In this document: piece after piece, positions 40,703 to 54,718 of the stretch
How positions within the stretch are numbered: position 1 is the stretch's first letter
Layout: each line of letters opens with the position of its first letter
Source: Whitmania pigra
Lineage: Eukaryota > Annelida > Clitellata > Hirudinida > Haemopidae
Reading direction: 5' to 3'
Assembly: GCA_021613335.1 (NCBI GenBank)
Contig: JAJTWR010000205.1
Span: forward strand, 1,082,501-1,146,500
Length of the DNA: 64,000 bases
Notes under the pieces: generated by a model
What the model was told of the DNA's origin: nothing
Databases searched by the model: none
Seen by the model: only the letters and a program-made list of their open reading frames with translations
Made by a program: the position numbers and the translations under genes

Positions 40703-42538
40703 GCTTTAAAACTTTTTGTTTTAGAATCAACTTGATTGCTACAATGGACAATAACAATGGACTTTGTTGCAAGTAATTAACATTTTAAAATCAAATTTAT
40801 CTTTGAGTAAGTATGTTTTAATGTATCTATCACAATTTAACAATTATTAAAAAAACTTCTTTAAGTTGCAAACAATTGCAAGAGTTGTGCTTAAGTGGGA
40901 TCGTATGTCCTAGTTATAATCGGTTCGGTGACCCGTCAAAATAGCCCAGCCACAAAATAGCCCCGTCAAAACATCTCCGTCAATGTATCTTTATAAAAAA
41001 AATATTTATATGAAGACAGTAACCTATAACGTATTTTAAATTTGATTAAATGAAATGAGTTTTACATTTTGATGGTACTGTTTTGACGGGGCTATTATGA
41101 CCGGGTGCCAATCGATTCAACTGTCCAATTTTCAGAAGCAACTTATTAACCCTTGCACGCTTAAGGGGGAGGAGTGGTGGGTACAAATGTTTTCTTTTTT
41201 GACGTTATTGAATTTTTTATTGAAATTTTGTCATGAATTTTTGAGAGAATTATCAACATGTGTGTGATAATATCTTGTAAATATTTTTTGGTAATGACGA
41301 ACGGCCTTTTTTTTGCACGAAAGATCATGAGGCATAGGGAACATTTGTACCTCCAGTTAGTCAATAAAATTACGTTTTCATTCATTTTCACAAATGTTGA
41401 ATTTTTTGTAGAAACTACAATATTACGTAGGACATAACTTAAAACATGTTATTATAGCAAGTAACATACCAAAAAATTTGATTTACAATTATAACGAACG
41501 ATTTTGTATTATTGATGCTGTTAAACATTCAAGTTTGTTTTATTGACATTAGCTAATAAACCAGCTTATAAATCATCCATTAAATTATTAATTTTTGTAA
41601 AATATCATTTTCAGTTAAATATGTACAAAATAGTGGTATTTGTTTATTTCATATTTACAAGCATTGCTAGATAGCGCTATGGATAAATGTTCAATAAAAA
41701 CTATGCTTTCATATCCTCTTAACCAAGATGAACTGTATTAACTTCCAACTTCAAATCTAACCCTTCTAACTTTAATTGAACACATAGCAGCAAAAACTCT
41801 GGAAACGATAAAAAAATTAGACAATCTGGGGAACCGATGTGACTTGGTGAGTGTGTGGTAAAGTAGTTCTTTCAGTTGCTTGTCAATAATGTTGATAAGT
41901 TGCATCAAATGCCAATCTGAAAGTCCATGGATGGATGCAACATATGATCATATCGAGGGAGCAGTTGAAATCCTAAGAATATTTAGTCGATGACTTATCC
42001 ACTTGATAAAATTTTTTTTACACCAAAACAAAACTCAAAACAGTCATATAAGCACTAACGAATTAAACTTTAAAACTTTTCGGTTAGCGTTTCCTGGCGA
42101 ACAATGAAAAATGCAAACAGAATTAAAAGTTTAAATAATAAGTTTAAAATTGTTTAAAAATTTGATGTACAAGTCTTTACCTTTTTTATTTAACTAAATT
42201 ACTTATATAAAAAAAACATCATGCATTGGTTATGCATTTTCAATTTATTTAAACGGTTATGTTAGATAATAAATACAATTTAAGCTTAGTTGTTTAAGTT
42301 GTCAAATAACAATAATAACAAATATTTCATTTACATGAAAATGTTATATTCCAGAATTTAATCATAGAAATTTGGAAATTCGAAAGGGAAAACTGAGAAT
42401 GATTATTTGTTAATTTTTATTTCATTTGAAATGAGTGATTAACAAATAGCTTTCATTTTGATGTAAATGACTTTATTGTCCAAATTTACCAAATCATCAA
42501 ATCACCAAATTACCAAATGTCAAAATGGTAAAATAAAT
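40703..42538. other. Intergenic, no supported gene apart from a foldback element
   Basis: AT-rich. The only structured feature is the foldback repeat at 40918-41114. The minus-strand frame at 41161-41391 has no domain and is probably random. Confidence 0.55.
40918..41114. mobile_element. Foldback MITE-like element
   Basis: GGTGACCCGTCAAAATAGCCC at the left (with a second ATAGCCCCGTCAAAACA) is inverted at the right end as GTTTTGACGGGGCTATTATGACCGGGTGCC. The core is 40923-41109, flanked by AATCG on both sides, a possible 5-bp target duplication. It carries no coding content. The superfamily is not assigned. Confidence 0.7.
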
Positions 42539-43517
42539 TTAGAATCTCGAATTCAGCCATTGCTTGAACTTCTTAGTGATTGTCCAATCTTCCTCTCCAT
42601 CTGGCGGCACAATCGGCATCATCATCATCATCCTTAAAAGCAAGAAAAATTCTATTTGCAGTTATGGAAAATATTTATTTTAAAAACATTCATTGTAAAT
42701 TATTAAGAATTAATCGAAAAGTGGTAACGTTGTACGTTGTACCATTAATCTCTATCATCATGACCACCACCTTCATTTTCATCATTACCATCACCACCAT
42801 CAACATAATCATTAATACCCAAAATATCATTATCAAACATTCGTCGAGTCATAACTCAGCCATAACTCAGAATATATAATTTCAAACAAATTTCAACAAA
42901 ATAAACAAGCTAAAAAATAAAAAAAAATAAAAATATTTAATTCCCATACTGTATGGAAAAGATGCATAAAAAAGGAAATAAGTTATAATATAATTATTTA
43001 CTTATTAATAATTATTAAATTTATAAGCATTATAAGATAGGGAATTACTTTCCGATCCCATTGCATTATAAGTTTGCTTCTGCAATATTAAATAAACTAA
43101 AATATTTTGAATCTCACCGGAATCAACTGAAACATGTCAGTACCCAGCAATCCATGCTCCAGTTGGTCCTTGACAAAGGCGGTAGGAATCAGAACAATGC
43201 TCAAAGGGACCAGTATTTGACTTTCATCCTCTTCTTCTATCGGAATCTCAAATGAACAGGATTCAGTCAGAGTACAATCCATCTCCTCCGACTCGACTTC
43301 AACAATTTCCTCCATTTCCTTTAATTGTAATTTAAAATTATATTTAAGCAAGAAATAAATTTAATAATTGAATTGAAACATTTAATATTCCAGTTTCAAA
43401 ATGCTTTTATAAAATTGTTTTAAGACTTCACTTCAAAACCTCATGTTCAATCTCTTCTTGGAATCCCAGGTTGAAAGCCAAGAACATGCAGGCAATGAGG
43501 AAAACTCTAGACGACAT
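42539..43517 (-). CDS. Small secreted acidic protein with a cationic C-terminus (104 aa)
   Basis: Three exons, 43440-43517, 43144-43318 and 42539-42600, are in phase with consensus splice sites. The start ATG at 43517 is directly preceded by TTTGCAG, so a 5' UTR intron or a trans-splice site is likely there. The signal peptide is MSSRVFLIACMFLAFNLG. The middle is strongly acidic (EEIEHEV, EMEEIVEVESEE, IEEEDES) with two Cys (DCTLTESC). The C-terminal exon gives WTITKKFKQWLNSRF, a basic, potentially amphipathic helix. The layout resembles precursors with an acidic pro-part that masks a cationic peptide, but no family is recognised and no dibasic processing site is clear. Function unknown. Confidence 0.7.
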
Positions 43518-44220
43518 CTGCAAAGATGTGATGACGTAATTAAATAATTGCTTACATAAGCTGAAATAAGTAATAATTAATAAAATAACAAGATAACCAT
43601 AACTCTGAGCAGTGCGTTTCACCTCCAATAACTACGAATGCAGCAACTTTTGCTCATCATCTAATGCTTCAAAAGCTGTTGAGTCCTGGATATTGATTGA
43701 TGATATTCAGCATTTAATAATTTAATGTATAAAATATTTGTTTATGTGTTAACTCACATATTTAAATTATTAAATTTGAAATTTTAAAAATTTGAGTTGA
43801 ATTTATTTAAGGCCTATAATAAACACAACTAATAATTATTAATGAAAATAACGATTAATTGAATGTCATTTTGTTGACATTATGCCTGCTGCTTAATAAG
43901 AAAGCTGAATACTTCTGAAGTAATAGAAGTTGTTATATTTTATTCCCTTAAAAACGGTTTAAATTTAAGTTATTTAAACATTTATTAAATTTAAATAATT
44001 AATTTAAACCATTGAAACGAAGGTCATTCGTGATTTTGGGGTTGAACATGTAGCAGAAACATGAGTCGTCAGTCTTTAATTTTTGATCAACAGAAACAAA
44101 AATTAATTGTTTTTATTATTATTATTATTATTTCACTCATGATTAAAGCTATTGCACGCGTAACAAAGAAGCACTAATCAACGTCTCATTAATGTTTAAT
44201 CAATAACATCAGCAATAGTA

Positions 44221-44262
<42 letters not shown>

Positions 44263-44746
44263 TCACTTGTGATTTTGCTATTGCACACGTAACAAAGAAG
44301 CACTAGTCAATTAATGTTTAATTAATAACAACAGCAATATCAATAATTATTATTATCGTTATTATTTTTATTATTGCTGGTTTCTTTATTTCACCCGTGA
44401 TTTCATCATTGAACACCAGCAAAGAAACACCAACAACAACAAATTTGTGAATTAATTTGTTCAAACCATATGAAAAATGGTTTTTTTGTCCAACATTTTA
44501 TAACTCTTTGCATTACCATATTTTTATCAAACATGTTAATATTATTATTGTTTTTCAAATTTATACTAATTATTTAAGTATTTAATAGTAACCACAATGT
44601 TTATTAAGTATTAATAAAAATAATGGTATATAATAGAAAATGTACATAATAACAAAACGATTGCACCTAATAATATTAATATCGTTCTTATTTACTATTA
44701 TGCATTCAACCCATGCTGATACATGACCATCAGTTCAATTATCATA
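43518..44746. other. Intergenic with short ATT tracts
   Basis: ATT tracts lie at 44117-44141 and 44221-44262, each followed by the same text (TTTCACTxxTGATT, then AACAAAGAAGCACTA). This marks a short local tandem duplication of about 110 bp. No gene. Confidence 0.6.
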
Positions 44747-45545
<799 letters not shown>

Positions 45546-46392
45546 ACAACGAAGTCAAAGACGATGATGAGGCAAACTTTCAAATGCACATTGAAATCCA
45601 CATTAGCTGCATAAAAAGTTATTTTACTGTCGAATCATAGAAATTATTAGAAAGGTTTTTTTTTTGTAATAGTAATCGGGATCTTTAAAATTGAGATGTG
45701 AACCAATTCTTGAATTCCATGTACTCCTATATAAACAAGAGATTTTGTTACCATGATTTCTGATTAATATTCATGTACATAATGAATAAAACAAAATTTT
45801 ATTTTTATATCTACATATATTTGTATATTTATTTTTATTATTTTAATAATTTTTATTAATAGTTTTTGTGAGGTGACAAAAGTCGAAAAAGGTTAAAGTT
45901 GAAAAAACTTGAATGTAGAAATTTAAAAATAGCACAGTTGACCTAATAACAGGGAATGTGCGTGCAAATTTCAGGTCACAATTGTTCACCGTCTGTGAGG
46001 AGTTCTTGGGACAGACACGAATATATTTTCTGTATTATCTTATAGAAAACTTAATATTTTCTGTTTTACATTATAGAAAACTTTGTTTAAAAATTAAGTA
46101 AATAGGTTTTTGAAATATTTATAAATTAATTCGTATTTCATGCAACAACAACTTTAATTGCAATCAAATCGATCAGGCACACGTATTCACAATTTGCCAA
46201 ACAGTCTGTTACAGTCTGATATCGATTAGATTCACTTTAATAACAGGAGTCCTCCCCGCAGTGATCAGAACTTCATAGTCGTGGGTCGTATCGCATGTCT
46301 TCTCGCCTATTCTGTTCTGATAGTTCGCTGTTGTGAAATCTGAAAATATGGGAAAGCAAATCTTCCTGTCTTTGCAAAGAATTTTGACGACA
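45546..46392. other. Intergenic; possible antisense terminal exon at 46209-46418
   Basis: A minus-strand frame, 46418-46209, has unusually gene-like composition for this AT-rich region. It ends in VIKVNLIDIRL with a stop and is preceded by a plausible acceptor (CACATCTTTTCAAG). It overlaps the putative first exon of the BPI-like gene on the other strand. No family is recognised, and only one of the two may be real. Confidence 0.35.
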
Positions 46393-47125
46393 ATGTCAAA
46401 GCTTGTGCTGGTGTGCATGGTCGTATATGTCGGCGTCTTGAAAAGATGTGAGTACTAGAAAGTTAACTTCTTAAGAAATTATTTAAACTTGTATTTATCA
46501 TTAAATCAAAAAAATCTATAAATTTAATGCATTGATAATTATTCTTATCTCTTTTAACTGCAGTTACTCAAGCTTCAGGAATACCTTTTTTTTTATAACG
46601 GAAAAGGGCATAAAAGTTCACCACTGACGTCTTCGCGAAAACGCGCCGCTGCTGATATGGATTTGGGACCCTTTTCAGCTGTTCCGTTCTACCACGACTC
46701 CAGAGGACTTAAGGCAATCGTGAGAAAATTCAAGGTTTGTGTGATATTTACTGTTCATTATATCTGAGAAACAGTTTGACCCTTCAGTTGAAATCATTTC
46801 AACTTTGGTTATGTTTTGTTTTAGTTAATGCCAATAATTTATTGTCCTCCAGCTACACGATGTGGTGTTCCCAGAAGGCATTCACACTAGCATCCATCCC
46901 CAGCAAGGTCTGAAAGTAGAAGCTAACAATATTTCCTTCGGTATGGAGTGTGTTTGGATGAATTCTAGTCTTGCAGCTAAGGAACTAGATGACGGACAAC
47001 TCTCTGCAACGGTAATGGGAGTCAATGTGAGCCTAACTGTTGAAATCATCAACAACCTTGGAAGAAGTCACTTGATTTCACTAGCTGTGAATATTCTAAA
47101 TTTTTCAAACATGGTTTTGCTATGA
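46393..47125 (+). pseudogene. BPI/LBP-like lipid-binding protein, N-terminal part, frame-damaged
   Basis: BPI/LBP proteins bind lipopolysaccharide and lipids outside the cell. Exon 1 (46393-46447) gives a signal peptide (MSKLVLVCMVVYVGVL). Exon 2 (46564-46734) has a furin-type RKR and FSAVPFYHDSRGLKAIVRKF. Exon 3 (46853 to the stop at 47125) has GLKVEANNISFGMECVW and GQLSATVMGVNVSLTVEI. This order and spacing resembles the N-terminal barrel of BPI/LBP. Exon 1 ends in phase 1 but exon 2 reads in phase 0. A one-base change in the T9 run at 46586-46594 would explain this, so it is either a pseudogene or a homopolymer error. The second half of the family is missing: repeats follow. Confidence 0.5.
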
Positions 47126-47390
47126 AAGTATAAATTTAATTAATAAAAGTATTATCCGTATGAAAAATGCTAATTGTTTAATTTTGTTGAGCTGAACAAG
47201 AAATAAACAAAATAATTTAAATTATTAATATAAATTATTAAAATAATATTAAATGCAATTTCCACCTCTGATAAAGCTGCATGACAACTTTAGAATTCAA
47301 TGAATGGATCGCATGGGAGTTTAATGAGCACGTTTCTAGAGTTTTTTGGAGCCCATTGGCAGAACTAGAATGGTTTGCGAATTTAAGCAA

Positions 47391-47433
<43 letters not shown>

Positions 47434-47580
47434 TTTACTATTAAGTTTATTATTTAAGTCGAAATAGCATTAAGAAACAAAATGTTGGCTAAAATATTGC
47501 ATTAGCTTATATATTTCAAATATAACAAATATTTAATTTTAAAACATCAACAACATTGGTCAACCTGCAAATTAATAAAA
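47126..47580. other. Intergenic with an inverted old repeat
   Basis: At about 47258-47460 the minus strand carries a fourth relative of the LINE-flanking locus (GGGCTCCAAAAAACTC, GTTGTCATGCAGCTTTATCAGAGGTGG), including a TTA tract at 47394-47432. Confidence 0.6.
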
Positions 47581-47599
47581 ATCTACTAAAATATAAGTA

Positions 47600-47772
47600 G
47601 AATGGGTTACGTGCCTGAATACGGCAGTAATGGCAACAGTCGTAATGTGTCGTGTTCGAAACCCAGCCTGCACCGCCGCCGACGCCCTTGGGAAGGAGCG
47701 CTATGTAAATGGTTACAAGAAGCTCTGACGCTATGCATATGGCGCTACATCAATGAAGTTACAATAAACAAA
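47600..47772 (+). mobile_element. tRNA-derived SINE family 1, 5'-truncated copy
   Basis: GAATGGGTTACGTGCC, then GTGTTCGAAACCCAGCCTGCAC, then GAAGGAGCGCTATGTAAATG and the CTATGCATATGGCGCTACAT tail. The first bases of the tRNA-like head are missing. Confidence 0.9.
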
Positions 47773-47814
47773 AAGTAATTAATCTATTTGTATTTTAACA
47801 TTTTTAAATATTAC

Positions 47815-47912
47815 AAGCGCCCTTATGAAATAGCGCTATATAAATGCTTTGAAGAAGCGCCTCTGATGCTATGCATATGGCGCCATTGAAATGAAATACA
47901 ATTACAATTACA
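47815..47912 (+). mobile_element. SINE family 1 tail fragment
   Basis: TAGCGCTATATAAATGCTTT, then GCGCCTCTGATGCTATGCAT and TACAATTACAATTACA. It covers only the 3' part of the element. Confidence 0.85.
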
Positions 47913-49740
47913 AAAGTAACAAATGAAGATAAATAAAAGACGAGTTTAAATATAATACATGCACACGAACGTACGATCAAAGTGTGACTCAGCGAATTTT
48001 TTTACACGGGGTAGTTAATTTATAAATTCCAATGTTATTTTCATTGTTCAGATTCATATAATTTCCCAACAATATTTTAATATTTTTAATACATTTTAAA
48101 TGTTTTAAATATTAATTGTTTTTTTTTTAATTTTCCAACGTTAAAGTTTAGACTTAGTATGGGCGTCTTGTCGTTTTCATAAAGTTTATTGATCGGTTGT
48201 TTAAAATGTGGGTTCCGATCCGGGTCCATAAAATTTCCAAAAAAACTTTTGTCTGAAACACCAGCAAAATAAACTGATTAACCTAATTAAAAAATAAATA
48301 AAAATGCTAATAATATAAATAATAATTATTATTGATGTAATGTGATTAATTAGCAAAATCACCTCGAAAGAGGTTGCATAAAAACTTTATTAAAATTCAA
48401 AGATTGGGTCCATCAGTGGCATGAAATATGATTGGACTACTTGTATTGTTATTTTTTTAATTCTGAATTTGTTAGTTTAGTTTATTTTTCATTATAATAA
48501 ATATTTAATGGTTTTGCGACTGGTTTTGGAAACTTGTGACCAAGCAATTCGGTAAAATGTTATTAATGACTTACTGTTATGATTTATCCCAAAAAATGTT
48601 TTGAAAATGATTTTTAGTTGTCCGCTCGGTGATTTTTTAATAATTCATAAATAGATCGAAGATTGGTAAATAAAAAAAAGTCTGAGGATTTATAAAATTT
48701 AAATAGTAATAGACATTATCAGATATTCTGATAAAAAAACATCTGCATATATTTTTATATTAATTACATTTTATTTAAGATAATTAAAATGTCGTAATGT
48801 GTCGTGTTCGAAACCCAGCCAGAAACAAACAACCTTTGGGTAGGAGCGCTATTTAAATACTTTCAAGAAACGCCACTGGCGCTATGAATATTTAAATATT
48901 TATAATAATAATAATAAATAAATATTTATTACAAATGTTTTAAATATTAATCCTTTTTTAATTTTTCAATGTTATAGTTTAGATTTGTTATGGCCTTTGC
49001 GTAATTATTTAATTAAATAATAATAATATTATAATAATATAATAATAATATAAATGTAATAAAAAAACTATCATTGTTATTTAAATTTATATTATTAATA
49101 TTTTGTTTTAGTTTAATTTTTCAGCAGCATTTCAAAAAAATCATATCGAAAAATCGATTATTATTATTATTTTATTATATTATTATTATTATTATTATTA
49201 TTATTATCATTAATATTATTATTATTATTTTGTACATTTTCCTTTTACAAATCACTGATTATATCAATTTTTACTACAAACCACCCCTGCATTTAATCAT
49301 TCATTTCAATATCAACACAGATGAACCTTCGTTACCTAATGGTTTATTTTTTTTTTGTGAGTTTTTTTTTTTGAGGCCGCTTATGGTCAGACAATGCTAA
49401 TTAATTAATTTTTAAATTATTCAATTTTTCTATTATATATTATTTTATTAACATTTAGAAAAGTTTTGCAAAAACTTGTTTTTGAACTGGTGTTACTATA
49501 AGTACACATATAGTTACTAATTTTGGAGAATACATAATTAGTTATTATTATAATATGTATAAATATGCTTCAACTCATATTTTATCTTTAATATAGTAGA
49601 AATTTCTTATCACTTTCATTTAAAAATTATTTTTCACCGCTTCTAAATAAATATATTGATTTACAATTCTTAAACATTATTACTGACATGTGAACAGTAA
49701 TTACGATAATGACAACAGTGCCGCCAGGCTGACAATAAAA

Positions 49741-49741
<1 letters not shown>
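47913..49741. other. Gene-free AT-rich DNA with a partial SINE
   Basis: A diverged SINE fragment lies at 48791-48890 (TCGTAATGTGTCGTGTTCGA). Short ATT tracts are at about 49158-49230. The frames at 49074-49400 are low complexity and not supported as a gene. Confidence 0.55.
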
Positions 49742-50236
<495 letters not shown>

Positions 50237-53200
50237 AACACTAATATGTTGTTTGCAAGTGTATAAACTTTAGAATTATGAAAAATTGTAAGCACTTCGG
50301 ATTTACAATAGTAACATTTATTACTAATATTTAACTACAATATTTACTAATTACTTAATTACATTATTATTACGTTATTATTGATACCAAAGCTTTTTGA
50401 AGCTTAAAGGAAACATAAGACTTTTATAAAAATCTTATATTACATTAATATACAAATGATTGTTCGAAACGAATTTCATAAATCAAAAACCTTGATCGAA
50501 TAGCAGAATGTTCGCCCAACCGGGTTAAAAAAAATTTAATTAAAACTAATTAATTTTAATTGAATTAAACTAATTTTACTTAAAGTTATTTTTTATCAAT
50601 TTTTTCCTTAATTCGACCATGTTGGAAAAAATTCATGTCATTTTGATTCCATTTGTTTAATAAGAGATTGCTAATCTTTCGATCGTCTCTTGAGTTTAAA
50701 TAAAGCAGAAATAAATGTGATTTCAGGTTAAATAATCATTGTAGTTGTACGATTCGAGACAACATTTTAAAAAGGATGTTTTTGCTGTTGCCTGTAATAT
50801 AAAATATGGTGAGAAAACATGGTTACATTTCTCATAAACAGATGGCGCTTTATTTACACAGAAAATAGGTACCTTTAATTTAAGAATTCATGGGCAAATA
50901 GGTGAGTTTCATTGATGGATTAAGATTCTCACTGCCCCTCGTTATTATTGTTATTAATATTATAATATTATAATAATATATTTTATAACATATATTTTAT
51001 AATAAAATTATATTAATGTTATAATATTAATATTATTTGTAATTATATATATATATATATATATTGCTTGTTCCGAAATGGTTGGTTGGTTGTTTATTAA
51101 TGCTCATGCCTTATTATTTTATATTCACGAGAATCACCTCGGCTTGAAGCCACGTCGAAATTATTTATTTTTCATGTTCCGGGTCATCCGGAACGAAATT
51201 TTTCAATGATAATTTTTGGATAGTGCTGATTCAAAGCTCGAATCAAATGAATTTGAGAATTAAAGATTTGATGATTGATGAGTTGATATAAATGTTAATT
51301 TATTAAAATATATCTCAAGTGTTCAAATGCTAATGAGTTCAAAAGTGGAGGTTTGGTTCAGTGTAGTCCTGGTTAAATTTAATAGTTATATAGTTAATCA
51401 GAAATAATAAATGTGAAACATGATCGAAACTTATTAAAATTATAAATTTCTTAACAAAAAAAACTATTTTGTGTTAATTATTTAAATTGTCTGTTTTGTC
51501 ATAATTTTTTGAAAATATAATTTATTTAATAAAATTCACTTGATCTGTTTTCAATGTTTCATAATCCTTATTCAATTATTATTATATTAGATTTTTTTAA
51601 GAGTAATTATATGAACTATTTCACTATTACTGCAAAATTGATTTTGGGAATCAAATTGAATGAATTATTTGATTTAGGTCGATCTTACAATTAAACTTGC
51701 ATATCTAATTTGGACGAATATTGATACTATTACTACAAAATCGATTTTGCAAAATACATTAATTAAAATCTAAAAATTATTACGACTATAATATGATATA
51801 TATTAATCAAATATATTATTTAATTATTTATCATTATTTATTGTGACAAAATTTAACATTTATAACAATTATTTATTTATTTAATTATCAATAATATACA
51901 ATTTAATGTATCCCCTTCTTCAGGGTACATAAATAGAAAAACGTTGTCAATGGAACTGAAGTAGAATTTTTGATGTTTTTATTTGATTATAACCCGTTGC
52001 ATAACTGAGATGATTTGGAAACTGAAGTAGAATAGTTGCCACTGTTTATATGTAAACTTGTACTTTCAAGAAAAGGTGTTTCTGAAATAATTTCACCTGT
52101 CCATTTGTTTTATCGGTGACTACAAAAGATTTTTTTAATTATTTATAAAAAGTACAAACCGATATAATGTAATGTAATTTGATCTAAAATAAATTCATGA
52201 TGTAATGTTATGTATATAAAACATAATCACAAAATCAAAATGAATTCAAATATAATTCCACATTACTAAGAACCACTAACACTTGAAAATTAGACACTTA
52301 ACCACTCTCACCCATGACCCCAGCTTTGAACTCGTTAATGTTTAATCGCGTGACGACCTTTTCCGATCTCTTGAAAATTAATCGCCTTTAATTAGAATAT
52401 ATTTGCGAATTAAAAAGAAGGAAGCAATTTGTATCTCATCGTCAACATACCTGGCAATAAAATTGATATTTACTTTTTAATACTTTAAGTATCATTAAAT
52501 ATTACATCTGAACACAAAATAAGTTTATGTTATCTTGCTTGAAAATCATTTTTTATTTATTTAGAGCGCCATCTATTGAGAACAAACAAAACCATAATTT
52601 CCAAGTTTTCCATTAATCAAATCCATTGTTACGTGTCACTCGTAGCAAAACAGTTATGGCAAAAATTTGAAATAGGAAATAAATAAAAAGCTAAAAAACA
52701 AAATAAACAATTCAGAACTTTGCGTTGACTTGGCTTGACTTCCAACTCAAGGGTCTCCAAAATTATTTTGAAATTGATGTATTTTGAATGTATAGCCTTG
52801 CTATTGATTTAATTTAATTTGTACGATGATTCTAAATGCCGGTGTTTCTGGGAGATAATAATGCAAGCAGGCTGCGTTACATTTGGCGCAATATAAAATA
52901 TATTTTCATGTTCATGTTAAAAAACAAATTACTTTTTGCTTTAAATATGAAAACATGAAACAACTACAAACTAACCCTAAGTTTTACAAAGATTAAAGAA
53001 GAAATAGGTTTTGGGGGTGACTGTCGCTATTCCCACATTTAAGTTAGTTTGAGTGCATGGGTATGAAGATTGTAAATATAAATAATAAACATAAAACTTA
53101 TAAAAATTAAATCTAAATTATATTTTCTTAATACTTCCATCAGTAATGTTCTTGGCTCTTACCATAAAAAAAATAAAGTAAATAATTCAAAAATTAAACC

Positions 53201-54527
53201 TATTTAGAAATGTCATTTGTTCTGAATCCAACACAATATTTCTATATCCTGTTCCTGGGAAAGCCATCGTGAAATTATCTTTTATTTAGGCAATGCGTAA
53301 GTTCAGGTGTTTTGTAAAATAGTAATTGATTAATATAGCAATTATTTTATTAACGCATAATAAAATGCTGTGTCACTTATAATTAATGACATCCTACGAA
53401 CGAACACAAACTGATGTTCATTTTTATGTAAAACATTGTGTACAATCATATGTTGTGGTAACAACTAAAAATATTTTAGTTATATTTAAAAATATTTTAT
53501 TATATTTTAAAGTCAAAAATACATAATATCACTTGTCGCCCTACATGGCGTACTCACAAAAAAAAACTGTCCACAAATAATCATTTTATTTTTTTTCAAG
53601 GATTCAAAAATAAAAGGAGGATTCATAAGAGCGACTTCACGAATTTCTTGTTGCAACTGTTTATATTTAGTTCTCGTTTTTTCAAGCAGTGGTGTTCTGA
53701 ATTAATTTCACCTGGTCCATTTGTACAATACTGGAAAGTTGTTGTAATCAATTAATATGATAACTAGTAATTAAAGTTCACTCAAACATATTTCTATTTA
53801 CGTCGTTACGTGGTTCTAGTTACGTGGCTGCACAAATATTTTTGCTAAACGGAATTATAATACGCAGAGACCCGATATTGCCTTGGCCCAACCCATTCAA
53901 TTGTTCATTATATCAATGATAAGAAACATTCTTTTTAATCTTACTCGGTAATGACAATGAATTTAAAATTCATCAAGAAACACGACTGCTTCTAAAAATG
54001 CTAAGAGTTCAAAAACGTTTATGCTGGCCATAATTAAATTTAAAGTACATTTTAAACATTACTTTAAACAAAAATATTGAATCTGAATATAACCGTTAAA
54101 TGTAAAAATATAATTAATTTAGTTGCGGCTGCAGAGTTTACAAATAAATCACAAAGATCTGGAATGGCTGTAAGGATTATTCTCAATAAATTTACAGGTG
54201 TGGTGAAAGGTTCTGAAATGGTTTTAAGGTATAAAAAAATAAAATCCCTAAAGAGAATTAAATATTTAAAAACAAATCTTGGCTAAATTATAAAACTATA
54301 TTAATTTTGTCAAATCCTCTAATTGCAGCATATTTTTGTTAGGCGAAGAATAATTAAAAATTATAATTTTACTACAACTATCACAACAACAACAATAATA
54401 ATAATAAAAATAATAAAAAAAAATAATAATAAATATAATAACAATTAAAAGAAAATATTAATAAACTTATGATCAATAAAATTATAACTATTTAATTAAA
54501 AAAACAATAACTTTTCATTAAAAGTCT
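50237..54527. other. Gene-free AT-rich DNA
   Basis: No credible gene. Two related segments, about 52030-52120 and 53650-53740, share CACTGTTTATAT, GGTGTTxCTGAA and AATTTCACCTG. GCGCCATCT-type boxes lie at 50839-50848 (reverse sense) and 52566-52575. A short AT run is at 51040-51062. The frame at 54077-54286 has no domain. Confidence 0.55.
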
Positions 54528-54718
54528 GGCGTGCAGGTTAGCCGAATGGGTTACGTGCCGGCATATGGCGGTAATGGCAACAGTCGTAATGTGTCGTGTT
54601 CGAAACCCAGCCTGCACTGCCGCCAGCGCCCTTGGGAAGGAGCGCTAAATAAATGGTTACAAGAAGCGCCTCTGACGCTATGCATATGGCGCTATATAAA
54701 TGAAGTTACAATTACAAA
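54528..54718 (+). mobile_element. tRNA-derived SINE family 1, full-length copy
   Basis: The head runs GTGCAGGTTAGCCGAATGGG to GTTCGAAACCCAGCCTGCAC. The first and last seven bases (GTGCAGG/CCTGCAC) pair as a tRNA acceptor stem, and A-box and B-box promoter elements are recognisable. The body GGAAGGAGCGCTAAATAAATGG is followed by the tail GCCTCTGACGCTATGCATATG and TTACAATTACA repeats. The tail matches the LINE 3' end at 5945-5990. Confidence 0.93.

Noticed and set aside
54528..54620. Functional tRNA gene
   Set aside because: The acceptor-like stem pairs, but the same head occurs in several copies with a shared non-tRNA body and tail, so it is a SINE.
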